A stretch of DNA of 64,000 bases. Source: Betaproteobacteria bacterium. GTDB taxonomy: Bacteria; Pseudomonadota; Gammaproteobacteria; Burkholderiales; Burkholderiaceae_C. Position numbers and translations under genes: made by a program. Location of the stretch: contig JADIZZ010000020.1 in NCBI GenBank assembly GCA_016704535.1, positions 1-64,000 on the forward strand, given 5' to 3'. Under the pieces are notes generated by a model. That model was not told where the DNA came from and did no database searches. It was given only the letters and a program-made list of their open reading frames with translations. This document shows, one piece after another, positions 15,498 through 25,600 of the stretch (the first letter of the stretch is position 1; the number at the start of each line of letters is the position of its first letter).

Positions 15498-16886
15498 GTG
15501 TTGGCCCGCCGCCCCTTCAAGCTTGCCCTCCCGCTGCTCGCGGCAGCGCTCTCCGCCTGTTCCTTCATCCCCGTGTACGAGCGCCCGGCCGCACCGGTGG
15601 CGGCCGAGTTCCCGCTGCCCGCGGCCGTGTCGGGCACGCCGGCGCCCGAGCTGGCGTGGGCCGACTTCGTGGCCGACGCCCGGCTCCAGGCGCTGGTGGA
15701 CCTGGCGCTGCAGAACAACCGCGACCTGCGCATCGCCGTGCTCAACGTCGAGCAGACGCGCGCCGCACTCGGCCTGCAGCGCGCCGACCGGCTGCCGACG
15801 CTGAACGCGGGTGTGGCGGCCAGCCGCACGCCGGGTTCGGGTGGCGACATGGTCAACAGCTACAGCCTGGGGCTGCAGGTGACGGCGTTCGAGCTCGACC
15901 TCTTCGGCCGTGTCAAGAGCCTCTCCGAGGCCGCGCTGGCGCGTTACCTGGCCAGCGACGAAGGCCGCCGTGCCGCGCAGGCCGCGCTGCTGGCCGCCGT
16001 GGCGCAAGCCGACCTGGCGCTGCGGGCCGACGACGAACTGCTGTCGCTGACGCAGCGCACGCTGGCCTCGCGCCAGGACGGGCTGAAGCTGGTGCGCCTG
16101 AAGTTCGATGGCGGCGCCTCGGCCGAGCCCGAATTGCGCAGCGCCGAATCGCTGGTGGCCGCGGCGCGCGCCAACCTGGCCGCGCTGCAGCGCCAGCGCA
16201 GCGTCGACGCCAACGCGCTGACGCTGCTGGTCGGCCAGCCGCTGCCGGCCACGCTGCCGGTGCCCGGCGCCTGGGGCCAGCTGCGCCTGGCCGACCTGCC
16301 GGCCGGCCTGCCCTCCGAAGTGCTGCTGCGGCGCCCCGACGTGCGCCAGGCCGAGCAACAGCTGATCGCCGCCAACGCCAACATCGGCGCGGCGCGCGCG
16401 GCCTTCTTCCCGCGCATCGCGCTCACCGGTAGCGCCGGCTTCGCCAGCAACCAGCTCAGCGGCCTGTTCGACAACACGGCCTGGAGCTTCACCGGCCAGC
16501 TGCTGCAGCCGATCTTCGACAGCGGCCGCAACGAGGCCAATCTGGCCGCCGCGCGCGCCGGGCGCGACATCGCGGTGGCGCAGTACGAAAAGACGGTGCA
16601 GACCGCCTTCCGCGAGGTCGCCGATTCGCTGGCCGGCCGCGCCACTCTGGACGAACAGCTGGCGGCGCAGCAGGCCCTGGCCGACGCCGAGGCGCGCCGG
16701 CTGGAACTGGCCGAACTGCTCTACCGCGGCGGAGTGGCCAGCCAGCTCGACCGGCTGGACGCCGAACGCAACACGCTGGCCGCGCGCCAGGCCGTGGTGC
16801 AGCTGCAGCTGGCGCGACTGCAGAACGCGGTGCAGCTCTACCGCGTGCTGGGCGGCGGCGTGCCGCCGGCGACCACCGCGCGCTGA
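15498..16886 (+). CDS. oprM: Outer-membrane efflux channel lipoprotein (OprM/NodT family)
   Basis: A 462-residue TolC-like channel with a GTG start. The signal peptide ends LSAC (Cys21), giving a lipid-anchored mature protein that begins SFIPVYERP, as in OprM. Two outer-membrane-efflux repeats are visible, each with long helices; the second contains LLRRPDVRQAEQQLIAANANIGAARAAFFPRIALTGSAGF, the NodT-family signature. It completes a tripartite pump with the two genes upstream and is translationally close-packed with acrB. Confidence 0.92.
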   Translation: MLARRPFKLALPLLAAALSACSFIPVYERPAAPVAAEFPLPAAVSGTPAPELAWADFVADARLQALVDLALQNNRDLRIAVLNVEQTRAALGLQRADRLPTLNAGVAASRTPGSGGDMVNSYSLGLQVTAFELDLFGRVKSLSEAALARYLASDEGRRAAQAALLAAVAQADLALRADDELLSLTQRTLASRQDGLKLVRLKFDGGASAEPELRSAESLVAAARANLAALQRQRSVDANALTLLVGQPLPATLPVPGAWGQLRLADLPAGLPSEVLLRRPDVRQAEQQLIAANANIGAARAAFFPRIALTGSAGFASNQLSGLFDNTAWSFTGQLLQPIFDSGRNEANLAAARAGRDIAVAQYEKTVQTAFREVADSLAGRATLDEQLAAQQALADAEARRLELAELLYRGGVASQLDRLDAERNTLAARQAVVQLQLARLQNAVQLYRVLGGGVPPATTAR

Positions 16887-16940
16887 ACGCACTGCGGCCG
16901 CGGGGGCAGAATGCGCAGCTGCCCACGCCGTCACACCGTC

Positions 16941-17420
16941 ATGTCTGCCTTTCCCAACGCACCTTCGTCGCACAGCGCCGCGCTGTCGGAGCGCTTGCGC
17001 CGCCTCGTCGTCAAGCAGGGCGTCGGTCTGGGCTTGCTGCCCGCCGACGATCTGGCGCTGGCACTGGGCTGGGTGTGGATGGGTTTGCCTGCTGACCGCG
17101 TGATGAACGAAGCCGAGGTCAACGCCGTGCTGAAGGCCCAGCTGGCCGGGCCGGCGGCCTGCCTGGACGCCGACCATGTCGAGCTGCGCCGCTGGCTCGT
17201 CGACGCCGGCTGGCTGCACCGTGACGGCTACGGGCGCGAGTACCGCCGCGTGCCCGGTGGCCCGGCGCGGCACGGCGCGCTGGCCGAGACGCTGGGCACG
17301 CTGCTGAGCGGCACCGACAGCAGCGCCTGGGCCGCCGCGCAGCGCGGTGCCCATGCCGCCGAGCGCGACGCGCGCCGCCAGCGCTGGCAGCGGCAGGGCC
17401 AGCCCGGCGGCGCCACATGA
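16941..17420 (+). CDS. DUF2087 domain protein
   Basis: A 159-residue protein with a C-terminal DUF2087-like motif: RVMNEAEVNAVLKAQLAGP followed by DADHVELRRWLVDAGWLHRDGYGREYRRV. DUF2087 modules often occur in ArsR-like regulators or alone and have no settled function. The stop overlaps the tadA start by 4 bp, so the two are probably co-translated. The start at 16941 is the first reasonable ATG. Confidence 0.7.
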   Translation: MSAFPNAPSSHSAALSERLRRLVVKQGVGLGLLPADDLALALGWVWMGLPADRVMNEAEVNAVLKAQLAGPAACLDADHVELRRWLVDAGWLHRDGYGREYRRVPGGPARHGALAETLGTLLSGTDSSAWAAAQRGAHAAERDARRQRWQRQGQPGGAT

Positions 17421-18064
17421 CGACCGAGTCCGACGAGTTCGCGATGCGCTTGGCCCTGGACCAGGCGCACAACGCCTTGCTGGTGGGCGAGGTACCGGTG
17501 GGCGCCGTGATCGTGCGCCAGACGAGCGAGGGCCCGCAGGTCGTGGCCACCGGCTACAACCGCCCCATCACCACCCACGACCCGACTGCGCACGCCGAGA
17601 TCGTGGCGCTGCGCCACGCCGCCACGTTGCTGGCCAACTACCGCCTGCCCGACTGCGAGCTGTTCGTCACGCTGGAGCCCTGCGCGATGTGTGCGATGGC
17701 CCTGGTTCACGCGCGGTTCAAGCGGGTGGTCTTTGGTGCGGCAGATCCCAAGACCGGTGCCGCCGGTTCGGTGCTGAACCTTTTCGATGAACCGCAGCTG
17801 AACCACCACACCGAAGTGCAGGGCGGTCTTCTCGCCGAGGCCTGCAGCGACCTGCTGCGCAGCTTCTTCGCTGAGCGGCGCGCGCAGAAGCGGGCTGAGC
17901 GCGAAGGCGCCACTGCGGGCGATGCCGACAAGGACGCCGGGATCGAAACCGGCGCAGCCGCTGATGCGTACACCAACGAAGGCGACGACGAAGCGGGCCC
18001 CATCCCCGCCGGCGACGCCACCGAACTGCCGGCCGATCTGCTGCACCTCCCTGATTCCACCTGA
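17417..18064 (+). CDS. tadA: tRNA-specific adenosine deaminase
   Basis: A 215-residue zinc hydrolase that converts A34 to inosine in tRNA-Arg(ACG). The zinc and catalytic signatures are present: HAEIVALR (His ligand and catalytic Glu) and PCAMCAMALVHARFKRVVFGA (two Cys ligands), then DPKTGAAGSVLNLF, which fits TadA rather than other cytidine-deaminase relatives. Length exceeds E. coli TadA by a low-complexity acidic tail after residue 165 (ERRAQKRAEREGATAGDAD and so on). Overlaps the DUF2087 gene by 4 bp and precedes an LD-carboxypeptidase gene. Confidence 0.92.
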   Translation: MTTESDEFAMRLALDQAHNALLVGEVPVGAVIVRQTSEGPQVVATGYNRPITTHDPTAHAEIVALRHAATLLANYRLPDCELFVTLEPCAMCAMALVHARFKRVVFGAADPKTGAAGSVLNLFDEPQLNHHTEVQGGLLAEACSDLLRSFFAERRAQKRAEREGATAGDADKDAGIETGAAADAYTNEGDDEAGPIPAGDATELPADLLHLPDST

Positions 18065-18077
18065 CCCTGGCTTGCCC

Positions 18078-18977
18078 ATGCCCTCGCTGTCCCTCTTTTC
18101 TCCCGCGGGCGTGGTGCCGCAGCCCGCAGCGCTGACCCGCGCCACGCGCCGCCTGCGCGCGCTCGGATTCGACGTCCAGGTCGATGCCGACGCCCGCGCC
18201 CGCCACCAGCGCTTTGCCGGCGACGACGACACCCGCCTGGCGGCGCTGCACCGCGTGGCGCTGGCCGCACCCTCGATCGCGATGGCCACTCGCGGCGGCT
18301 ATGGCCTGACGCGCCTGCTCGACCGCATCGATTGGGCGCTGCTGGCGCGCAGCGTCGAGCAGGGCACGCGCTGGGTGGGCCACAGCGATCTCACTGCGCT
18401 GCAACTGGGACTGCTGGCGCACACCGGCGCCTACAGCTGGGCCGGGCCGATGGCGCTGGATGATTTCGGGCGCAGTGACGACACCGGCGGTGTCGACGAG
18501 GTTACGCGCGACTGCTTCCTGGAAGCGATGAGCGGCGAACTGGAAGCGGTGGGCTTCCGCACCGAAGCTGGCCATGACGGCCTGCAGGCCAGCGGGCGGC
18601 TGTGGGGTGGCAACCTCAGCATGTTGTGTTCGCTGCTCGGCACGCCGCATTGGCCGCAGATCAAGGGCGGCATTCTCTTTCTGGAAGACGTCAACGAGCA
18701 CCCCTACCGCGTGGAACGCTGCCTGCTGCAGCTGCACCAGGCGGGTGTGCTGGCACGTCAGAAGGCCGTGCTGCTGGGCGCCTTCAGCGGCTGGAAACCT
18801 TCACCGCTGGACCGCGGCTACACGCTGAAAACGGCGGTGGCACAGGTGCGCGCGATCTCACCCACGCCGGTGCTGACCGGGCTGCCGTTCGGACACGTTC
18901 ACCCGAAGGTGACGCTGCCTGTGGGCCGCAAGGTGCGGCTGCTGGTGCAAGGGCGCGAGGTGCTCATCGGGTGGTAG
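18078..18977 (+). CDS. ldcA: LD-carboxypeptidase (peptidase family S66)
   Basis: A 299-residue cytoplasmic enzyme that trims the terminal D-alanine from tetrapeptides during peptidoglycan recycling. The S66 pattern is visible: SLFSPAGVV at the start, AMATRGGYGLTRLLDRIDW, the nucleophile serine in WVGHSDLTALQLGL, GGNLSMLCSLLGTPHWP, and the Glu/His pair in LFLEDVNEHPYRVER and GLPFGHVHPKVTLPVG. It sits 13 bp after tadA in the same direction. A terminator lies downstream but belongs to the opposite strand. Confidence 0.9.
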   Translation: MPSLSLFSPAGVVPQPAALTRATRRLRALGFDVQVDADARARHQRFAGDDDTRLAALHRVALAAPSIAMATRGGYGLTRLLDRIDWALLARSVEQGTRWVGHSDLTALQLGLLAHTGAYSWAGPMALDDFGRSDDTGGVDEVTRDCFLEAMSGELEAVGFRTEAGHDGLQASGRLWGGNLSMLCSLLGTPHWPQIKGGILFLEDVNEHPYRVERCLLQLHQAGVLARQKAVLLGAFSGWKPSPLDRGYTLKTAVAQVRAISPTPVLTGLPFGHVHPKVTLPVGRKVRLLVQGREVLIGW

Positions 18978-19004
18978 AGCACGGCGCGCGGTGCCGCGCA
19001 GAAC

Positions 19005-19035
19005 GAAAAAACGCCCACGACATTGTCGTGGGCGT
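19005..19035 (-). terminator. Intrinsic terminator for the TonB-dependent receptor gene
   Basis: An 11-bp perfect stem (ACGCCCACGAC / GTCGTGGGCGT) with a 3-base loop at 19011-19035. On the minus strand it is followed by a run of six T (the A-run at 19006-19011). It lies 28 bp past the receptor stop. Confidence 0.88.
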
Positions 19036-19062
19036 TCCGTCGCTGACGTCCGCTGGTGCGGA

Positions 19063-22000
19063 TCAGAACTCGTAGCGTGCCGTCAGGCGCACGTAGCGCG
19101 GCGTCTGGAAGCTCGTCGGCGACTTGTAGTTCGCGCTCTGGCGCAGCGGGAAGGTCGTCGAGTTGCTTTCCTGGCGGCTGTAGTCACGCACTTCGTTCAC
19201 TTCGGTGGCCTTCTGGCTGTCGAAGACGTTGAAGATCGCGGCTTGCAGCGTCAGCTTCTTCTGCGCCCACTGCGGCGTGTAAGCCACCGACAGGTCGAAG
19301 TTCGTCGTCCACGGTGTGGTGCCCGAAGTGCCGCGCGGAACGACCGATGGCGGCTTGTTCGGGTCGGTGATGCAGTAGTAGGCAGACGCGCTGCTGTACC
19401 CACTGGAACCGTCGAAGTCGGACACCGTCGGCGGCACGAAGCCGATGCAGCTGATGGGGCGGCCCGAGGCGAGCGTGCCGTTGAAGCCCAGGCGCCATTC
19501 GTCGGCCAGCTGGTAGGCACCGAACACCTTGAACACGTGACGACGGTCGTTGGGCAGCAAGCCCTTGGCACCGTCCGTGAACGAGCCGAAGTCGAAGTCC
19601 TGCGTCACGCCGGCGTCTTCCTGGTTCAGGTTCGACTGCACGTAGCCTTCGGCCGTGCCCTGGCTCTTCGACCAGGTGTACGAACCCTGCAGGCCCCACT
19701 TGCCGTCGAACGGCCGCTCGAAAGTGAGCTCCAGCGACTTGTAGGTGCGTTCGTACTTGGCCAGGCCGAGTGCACTTGCCGGGATCGTCAGGGGCGAAAG
19801 CTTGCCGTCGTCGTTCAGGTCGACCTTGAGGCTCAGGTCCCTGCCGGGGTTCATCAGCACGCAGGTCGCGAGGTTGTCGACGAAGTCGGGGTTGACGTTG
19901 GCCGTGATCCAGTCAGCGATCCGGGTGTGGTCGCAGTAGTCGTCCATGCCGGCGTTGATTTTCCGGTAGGTGACTTTCGCGCCCACGATCAGCTGCTTCG
20001 ACAGGGCCTTCTGCACACCCAGGATGAACTCGTCCTGGTTCATCGGGTTCAGGTCGGTGTCGGCGATGGTGCCCGGGTCGGGCAGCTTGCCGTCGGAAAC
20101 CACTTGCGGGTTACCGATGCCGGGAGCCGGCTGGTTCAGCGACGTCGGCCCCTGGGTGCGCGGGTCGCGGCCGGGGAAGGTGTAGAACTCCTGCGTGAAC
20201 AGTTCGGCCCGTGTGGCACGGATGTTGGTGTTGGAAGCCACCGGGATGTAGTACCGGCCGGCATTGCCGAACAGCTTCAGCGACGCGTCGCCGCTCACGT
20301 CGAGGGCAAAGCCGAGTCGCGGCGCGATCAGGCGGTCCTGTTTCACGAAGGCAGTGCCGTCGCCGTTGCGGTTCTCGAAGGACTCCGAGCGCAGGCCGCC
20401 GTACAGCACCAGGTTCTTCGTCGCTTTCCAGCTGTCTTCGATGTAGAAGGCCGAGTTCTCGACCTCGTACACACCCGACGTCGACTGCAGAACGCGCTTG
20501 CGCACGTATTGCGTGCCGGGCGTGAAGCCCGTGACGCCGTTGACAGCCCCGTTGGCACCGACGTTGAAGTAGCGGTAGTAGGCGCCGCCGGTGTACGACG
20601 ATCCACCGGCTTCCGACGACTTGAACAACTGGTTGTCGATACCGGCGCGCAGCGTGTGCTTGCCCAGCACGTACTCGACGTCCAGGCGGAAGGAACTGCG
20701 TTTGTCTTCGTCGCGAGGTGCCGACGCATCCTTGGCGCCGACGCCGGGGAAGGGCTTGGCCCAGCAGCCGATCTCGGACAGGTCGAGGTCGAGCACGACC
20801 GGGCAATCCTGGTTCAGCGTGCGCGCGCCCGTGAACTTCTCGCGCTTGTCGTTCACGCGGCCCACGAGTGCCGATACGGTGAGGTCGTCCGTCAGGTAAC
20901 CCGTGTACTTGGCGATGTAGACGTTGCCGCCGGAGTCCGACTTGCTCTCCGCACCCGCCCCGACGTGCGAAGTGGCGTACGGCTGTGCGCTGTCGTTCGT
21001 GTAGTCGCTGTAATCGTACTTCTTCTTGTTCGTGATCGCCGTGAACTCGAGCAGGTGGCTGTCGGTCACCGACCAGTCGATCTTCAGCATGCCGTTGGGC
21101 TGCGTCGACTTGCGCTTGGTGCTGCTGGTTTGCCCGAAGGTCGACTCGGTGTCGCTGCGACCCTCGATGGCGCCGAACACGAACAGGCGGTCCTTGATGA
21201 TCGGGCCGCCGCCGTAGAGCACGTAGCTCTTGTAGTCGGACGTGTCGGCCGAGTTGAACACGTAGGGCAGAGGCCTGTTCGTGCCCGGGTAGACGCGCTC
21301 GGGTTCCTTGTCGTCGAAGTCCGACCCCTTGGAGCGCAGACCTTTCGGTTCCAGGTACAGCGCGCCGCCGCCCTTCCACTCGTTCGTGCCGCGCTTCGTC
21401 ACGATACTGATCACGCCGCCCAGCGAGCGGCCGTATTCGGCACCGTAGCCGCCGGTCTTGACCTGCTGCTGCGAGATGGCATCGAAGGGCAGTTCGGCGT
21501 ACGAGAGGAAGTTGCGGATGTTGGTGACATCCAGGCCGTTGATGTAGTAGCCGTTCTCGCCGATGGACGCACCGCCGAAGGAAGGCAGTGTCAGGTTGTT
21601 GCCGAAGTTGTCGCCCTTGACCGTGCCCGGTGCCAGCAGGGCCACCGCGTCGACGCTGCGTGCGACCGGCAGCGCGCGGATCTCTTCCTGCGTGAAGACC
21701 GAGTTGCTCTCGACACTGGTGATGTCGAGGGTGCGGATACGCGAGCCCACGACTTCCAGGCGCTGCACATCGTCAAGCGACACCTCGCTGCCCGAGCCGA
21801 TGGCCACGCCCACCTCGCGGGTGACATTGCCGGAGGTCACCTTGTAGCGCCCAGGCGGCAGGCGGCTGAAGTTGAAGCTGCCGTCGGGGTTGGCGACAGC
21901 CTGGCGGGAGGTGCCGGTGTCGACGGCCGTGATCGTGACGGTGGCGCCAGCCTTGGCGCGGCCGTACAGCGAACCATCAGCGCTCTGCGCCCAGACGGCA

Positions 22001-22068
22001 GCGCTGAACGCCATACCGATCGCCAGCGTCAACGCACTGGGTCGCAGGTTCCTCGAAGATCTCTTCAT
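19063..22068 (-). CDS. TonB-dependent receptor, Oar-like, with carboxypeptidase-regulatory domain
   Basis: A 1001-residue outer-membrane protein. A signal peptide (LTLAIGMAFSAAVWAQ) is followed by a carboxypeptidase-regulatory-like beta domain (GATVTITAVDTGTSRQAVANPDGSF and LPPGRYKV), then a plug domain containing LPSFGGASIGENGYYINGLDVTNIR and GGYGAEYGRSLGGVISIVTKRG. The remaining 700 residues are the beta barrel, ending in an aromatic RYVRLTARYEF as outer-membrane proteins do. Oar-like receptors import bulky substrates or peptides with TonB energy; the substrate is unknown. A second receptor of the same type lies upstream, and the pair may have arisen by duplication. Confidence 0.88.
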   Translation of the reverse strand: MKRSSRNLRPSALTLAIGMAFSAAVWAQSADGSLYGRAKAGATVTITAVDTGTSRQAVANPDGSFNFSRLPPGRYKVTSGNVTREVGVAIGSGSEVSLDDVQRLEVVGSRIRTLDITSVESNSVFTQEEIRALPVARSVDAVALLAPGTVKGDNFGNNLTLPSFGGASIGENGYYINGLDVTNIRNFLSYAELPFDAISQQQVKTGGYGAEYGRSLGGVISIVTKRGTNEWKGGGALYLEPKGLRSKGSDFDDKEPERVYPGTNRPLPYVFNSADTSDYKSYVLYGGGPIIKDRLFVFGAIEGRSDTESTFGQTSSTKRKSTQPNGMLKIDWSVTDSHLLEFTAITNKKKYDYSDYTNDSAQPYATSHVGAGAESKSDSGGNVYIAKYTGYLTDDLTVSALVGRVNDKREKFTGARTLNQDCPVVLDLDLSEIGCWAKPFPGVGAKDASAPRDEDKRSSFRLDVEYVLGKHTLRAGIDNQLFKSSEAGGSSYTGGAYYRYFNVGANGAVNGVTGFTPGTQYVRKRVLQSTSGVYEVENSAFYIEDSWKATKNLVLYGGLRSESFENRNGDGTAFVKQDRLIAPRLGFALDVSGDASLKLFGNAGRYYIPVASNTNIRATRAELFTQEFYTFPGRDPRTQGPTSLNQPAPGIGNPQVVSDGKLPDPGTIADTDLNPMNQDEFILGVQKALSKQLIVGAKVTYRKINAGMDDYCDHTRIADWITANVNPDFVDNLATCVLMNPGRDLSLKVDLNDDGKLSPLTIPASALGLAKYERTYKSLELTFERPFDGKWGLQGSYTWSKSQGTAEGYVQSNLNQEDAGVTQDFDFGSFTDGAKGLLPNDRRHVFKVFGAYQLADEWRLGFNGTLASGRPISCIGFVPPTVSDFDGSSGYSSASAYYCITDPNKPPSVVPRGTSGTTPWTTNFDLSVAYTPQWAQKKLTLQAAIFNVFDSQKATEVNEVRDYSRQESNSTTFPLRQSANYKSPTSFQTPRYVRLTARYEF

Positions 22069-22553
22069 TTTCTACCTCGTGTGAAAGTGGGGATGCAACA
22101 CCTAATCCGCCTCTAGCGGTGCCGCGGGCGCAAGAAAAGCAACGTCGCCGTTGCCCTGAAGTGTCAGTTTTATTTCGACCGGCGGCCTGGGCGCAAGCCC
22201 TCATCTGCGCGCCAGGCCACAGCAAGGGGCTCTCCGCGCCTCCTGGCCCGTTCATCCTGCGCCGCACAAGCCCGTCGGCAACGCGGTGGGCACGCCGGCC
22301 ACCGAGGGAAGAACAAGCTCAAGGTGTCCCGGATGGGAAGCCCCAAGCTGTGACCTGCACGCGATCAGGCTAGGTAGAAGCGAGAGTCGAGCGTGTTGGG
22401 TCAATGCAACAGCTCGGGCCCAAGAGGAGCGCCACGAGCGGCGCCTACACCCCGATCAAGATGAGGACTTGCCGTCCCGAAACGGGTCGACGCTGCCGCT
22501 TCCGCTGGCATCGGGTTGGGGCGCGTGAAGACCACGGCGCCGTCGGCACAAGG
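22069..22553. other. Intergenic region between two TonB-dependent receptor genes
   Basis: About 485 bp between the start of one receptor and the terminator of the next. It should hold the promoter of the left receptor. I see no protein gene, strong repeat or recognisable operator. Confidence 0.55.
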
Positions 22554-22584
22554 AAAAGGGCCCCGGCGCTGGCGTCGGGGCCCT
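22554..22584 (-). terminator. Intrinsic terminator for the second TonB-dependent receptor gene
   Basis: A strong hairpin, AGGGCCCCG and CGGGGCCCT arms around GCGCTGGCG-like centre (22557-22584), is followed on the minus strand by a short T-run (AAAA on the + strand at 22554-22557). It lies 45 bp past the receptor stop. Confidence 0.75.
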
Positions 22585-22628
22585 CTCGAAGCCTGCGAAC
22601 GCGGTGGCCGCGTGGCCACCGCAATCGA

Positions 22629-25600
22629 TCAGAACTTGTGGTCGTAGCTCACCGTCAGCTTCGCAGAGCGCGGCGCGCTGATGCTCAGCGGGGTGTTGTA
22701 CAGCGGGCGGATGGAGGTCGCACCACCGGCGTTGTTGAAGCGCTCTTCCGTCACCTCGGTCACCTGGCGATTGAGGAGGTTGAGCACGTCCAAGCGCAGC
22801 TTCAGACCCTTCAGGAAGTCCGGCGTGTAGACGAGGTTGGCGTCCACCGTGAATTCCGGCGGCTGCGTGCCGGCCGTGCCGCGCGGCGAGGGCTGGCCGC
22901 TGCAGAAGAAGTAGGCCGAACCGTAGCCGGAGTAGTTCGTGACCGGGCTGACGCCTGGCGTGAACGGCGTGTCCAGACCCGGCGAGCTGGGTGCGTTGCC
23001 GATGCAGTTCTTGGGACGACCGCTCGACCAGACCATGGCACCACCGACGCCCACTTGCGACATCACCTGGTAGAAGCCATAGGCCTTGATCTTGTGCGTG
23101 CGGTTGTTCGGCAGCAGGCCGTCGGCGTTCACCGAGAACTCGGGGAAGTCGTAGTCCTGCGTCGTCGCAACGTCACCCTGGCCGATGTCCGACTTGAGCT
23201 GGCCTTCGGCATTGCCCTTGTTCTTCGAATAGGTGTAGGTCACCTTGCCGGCCCACTTGCCGTCGAACTGCTTCTCGATGAACAGGTCCAGTGCGGCGTA
23301 GGTGCGCTTGGGCTTGATGACACCCAGATCCGCCGCCGACAGGGCGATGTTCTCGAGTTTGCCGTCACCGTCCAGGTCGATGGTGAACCGGTTGGCCAGG
23401 CCCGGATTGAACAGGGCGCAGTTGTAACCCCAATTCGAGGCATCGATGTTGTTGCGGTCGGCCCAGGCGTAGAACGGCCGGTCGTCGCAATGGTCGTCCA
23501 GGGCCGTCTTCAGGGTACGGTACGTGAACTTGACACCGGCGGTCAGGCCACGGGCGACGGCGCGTTCGATGCCCAGCGTCAGTTCGTCCTGGTAGTTGCC
23601 CTTCATGTCCTGGGCGGCCACTTCACGCGGGTCCTTGGCCTGGCCGTACTCGTTGTTGTTCGAGTAGGGTTTGCCCAGCGAGGTCAGGCCGGTCGGCACG
23701 CCCGTGGCTGGATCGACACCGGTGTAGGCGAAGTTCTCGGTCGTGAACAGTGACGAGCCGGCTGCGCGGATGGCCACGTTCGTCGGCAACGGCACATGGT
23801 AGCGGCCGAGGGTGCCGAAGACCTTCATCTGCTGGTCGCCCGCCGGATCCCACGTGGCGCTGAAGCGCGGCGCGATCTGCTTGGTCAGCTTGATGTAGGA
23901 GTTGCCGTCACCGTTCTTGTTGTTGAAGCCTTCGTTACGCAGGCCGAGTACGAGCAGCAGGTCCTTGTTGACCTGCCACTTGTCTTCGATGTAGGCCGCG
24001 TTCTGGTCGACTTCAGGCGTGGAACCCGACGAGATGATGACCTGGTTGGCGTAGTAGCCTGCCTGCGCCAGAGGCTGGTTGACGGTGTTCAGTGCCGCCG
24101 AAGCCGTCAGGGGCACGGCCGGATCGGTCCGGGCGTAGTCCCACACCGAGCCGCCAGCCCGCGCGCTGCCGGACAGCGACTTGATCTTGTTGTAGTCGAT
24201 ACCGCCACGCAGGGTGTGCGAAGAGTTCAGCTTGAACTCGAGGTCGATCCGCAGGCCTTCGTTCTTGTCGTAGGCACCGGGAACGAGCAGGTTGCCCGTT
24301 GCGGTCTGCACACCTTCGACATATTTGATGCCCGGCGCTCGCGCGTCGCCCGTGAAGGTCACCTGCGGGATCGCGGGGTTGTAGCCCACCGGAGACTGCG
24401 TGTGCTCGGTCCTCGTCTTGCCGTAGACGGCCGTGAGGGTGAGGTCCTGCGTCAGGAAGCCCGTGTACTTCAGGATGTCGACATCGGCGCCCTGCTGGGC
24501 CGCCACCGGTGTCGGGCCCCAGTTCTCGTAACTGACGCCGCCCGCCTGCGTGTCGTTGCGTGTCAGCGTGGCGTAGTTGAAGCCGTAGTACTTGCGGTCG
24601 TCCTTGTACGTGTCGCCGATTTTCGTGTATTCGAGGACGTGGTTGTCGGTGATCGCGTAGTCGAGCTTGATCAGGTAGCGCGGAATGGTGACGTCGCGTT
24701 CCTGGAAGCCGGCCGGCAGGTTCACAGGGTTGGCCGAAGTGTTGGCGAGTCGGATGGTGTCGCGTTCGGTCTTCGTGCGCTCGAAGGCGCCAAAGAAGAA
24801 CAGCTTGTCCTTGATGAGGGCGCCGCTGCCATAGGCCGACAGGACGGTACGGTCCTGCTTGTTCAGGCGGTTGTAGACATACATCCGGTTGGCGAGCGTC
24901 GAGCCGTTGGCGGCGTAGACCTGGTCGCGTTCCGAAGCCTTCAGACTGTCTGGTTCGAAGGTGATGGCACCACCGGCTTCGAAGTCGTTGCCGCCGCGCT
25001 TGGTGATCATGTTGACCACACCACCCGTCGAGCGGCCGAATTCGGCGCCGTAGCCGCCGGTCAGCACCTGGGCCTGGGCGATGGAGTTGAATGGCAACTG
25101 CGAGAAGCCGACTTGCGTCAGCAGGGTGGTGACCGGGAAGCCGTTGATGTAATACGCATTCTCCGAAGCGCTGGCGCCGCCGAAGCTGGGAGCGCCGCCA
25201 CCGCCGTAGCGGCTGTCGCCACGCGTGGTGTTCGGAGCCAACTGGATGATGGCGCCGACATTGGGCGCCACGGGCACCCGCTCGAGGTCCTTGGAGGTGA
25301 AGACGGTGGTGGAGCCGGCCGAAGAGAGGTCGAGGCGGCGGATGGCGCTGCCGGTGATGACCACGACAGTGGCGCCGCCGAAGCTGACTTCGACGCCCTG
25401 GCTGAGGAGGACCTCGACCCCGGTGCGCTTCTCCACCAAGGCGCCGTTTCGGCTCAGCGTGATGTTGTAGATGCCGGTGGGCAGCGACACCAGGTTGTAG
25501 CGGCCGCTGGCATCGGGCTTGATGCTGCGCTTCAGGCCCGTGTCGCTGTTCTCGACCAGCACTTCAGTGCCTGCGGGCTGGCCAACGGTGCCGTAGATCG

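Noticed and set aside
12287..15856. Open frame of over 1100 codons on the minus strand opposite the RND permease
   Set aside because: The + strand encodes a textbook AcrB protein. The opposite frame is His/Arg/Ala-rich with no known motif, a common GC-rich shadow.
18991..22116. Open frame of over 1000 codons on the + strand opposite the first TonB receptor
   Set aside because: The minus strand has clear TonB-receptor domains and signal peptide. The + frame is low-complexity Val/Arg/Ala.
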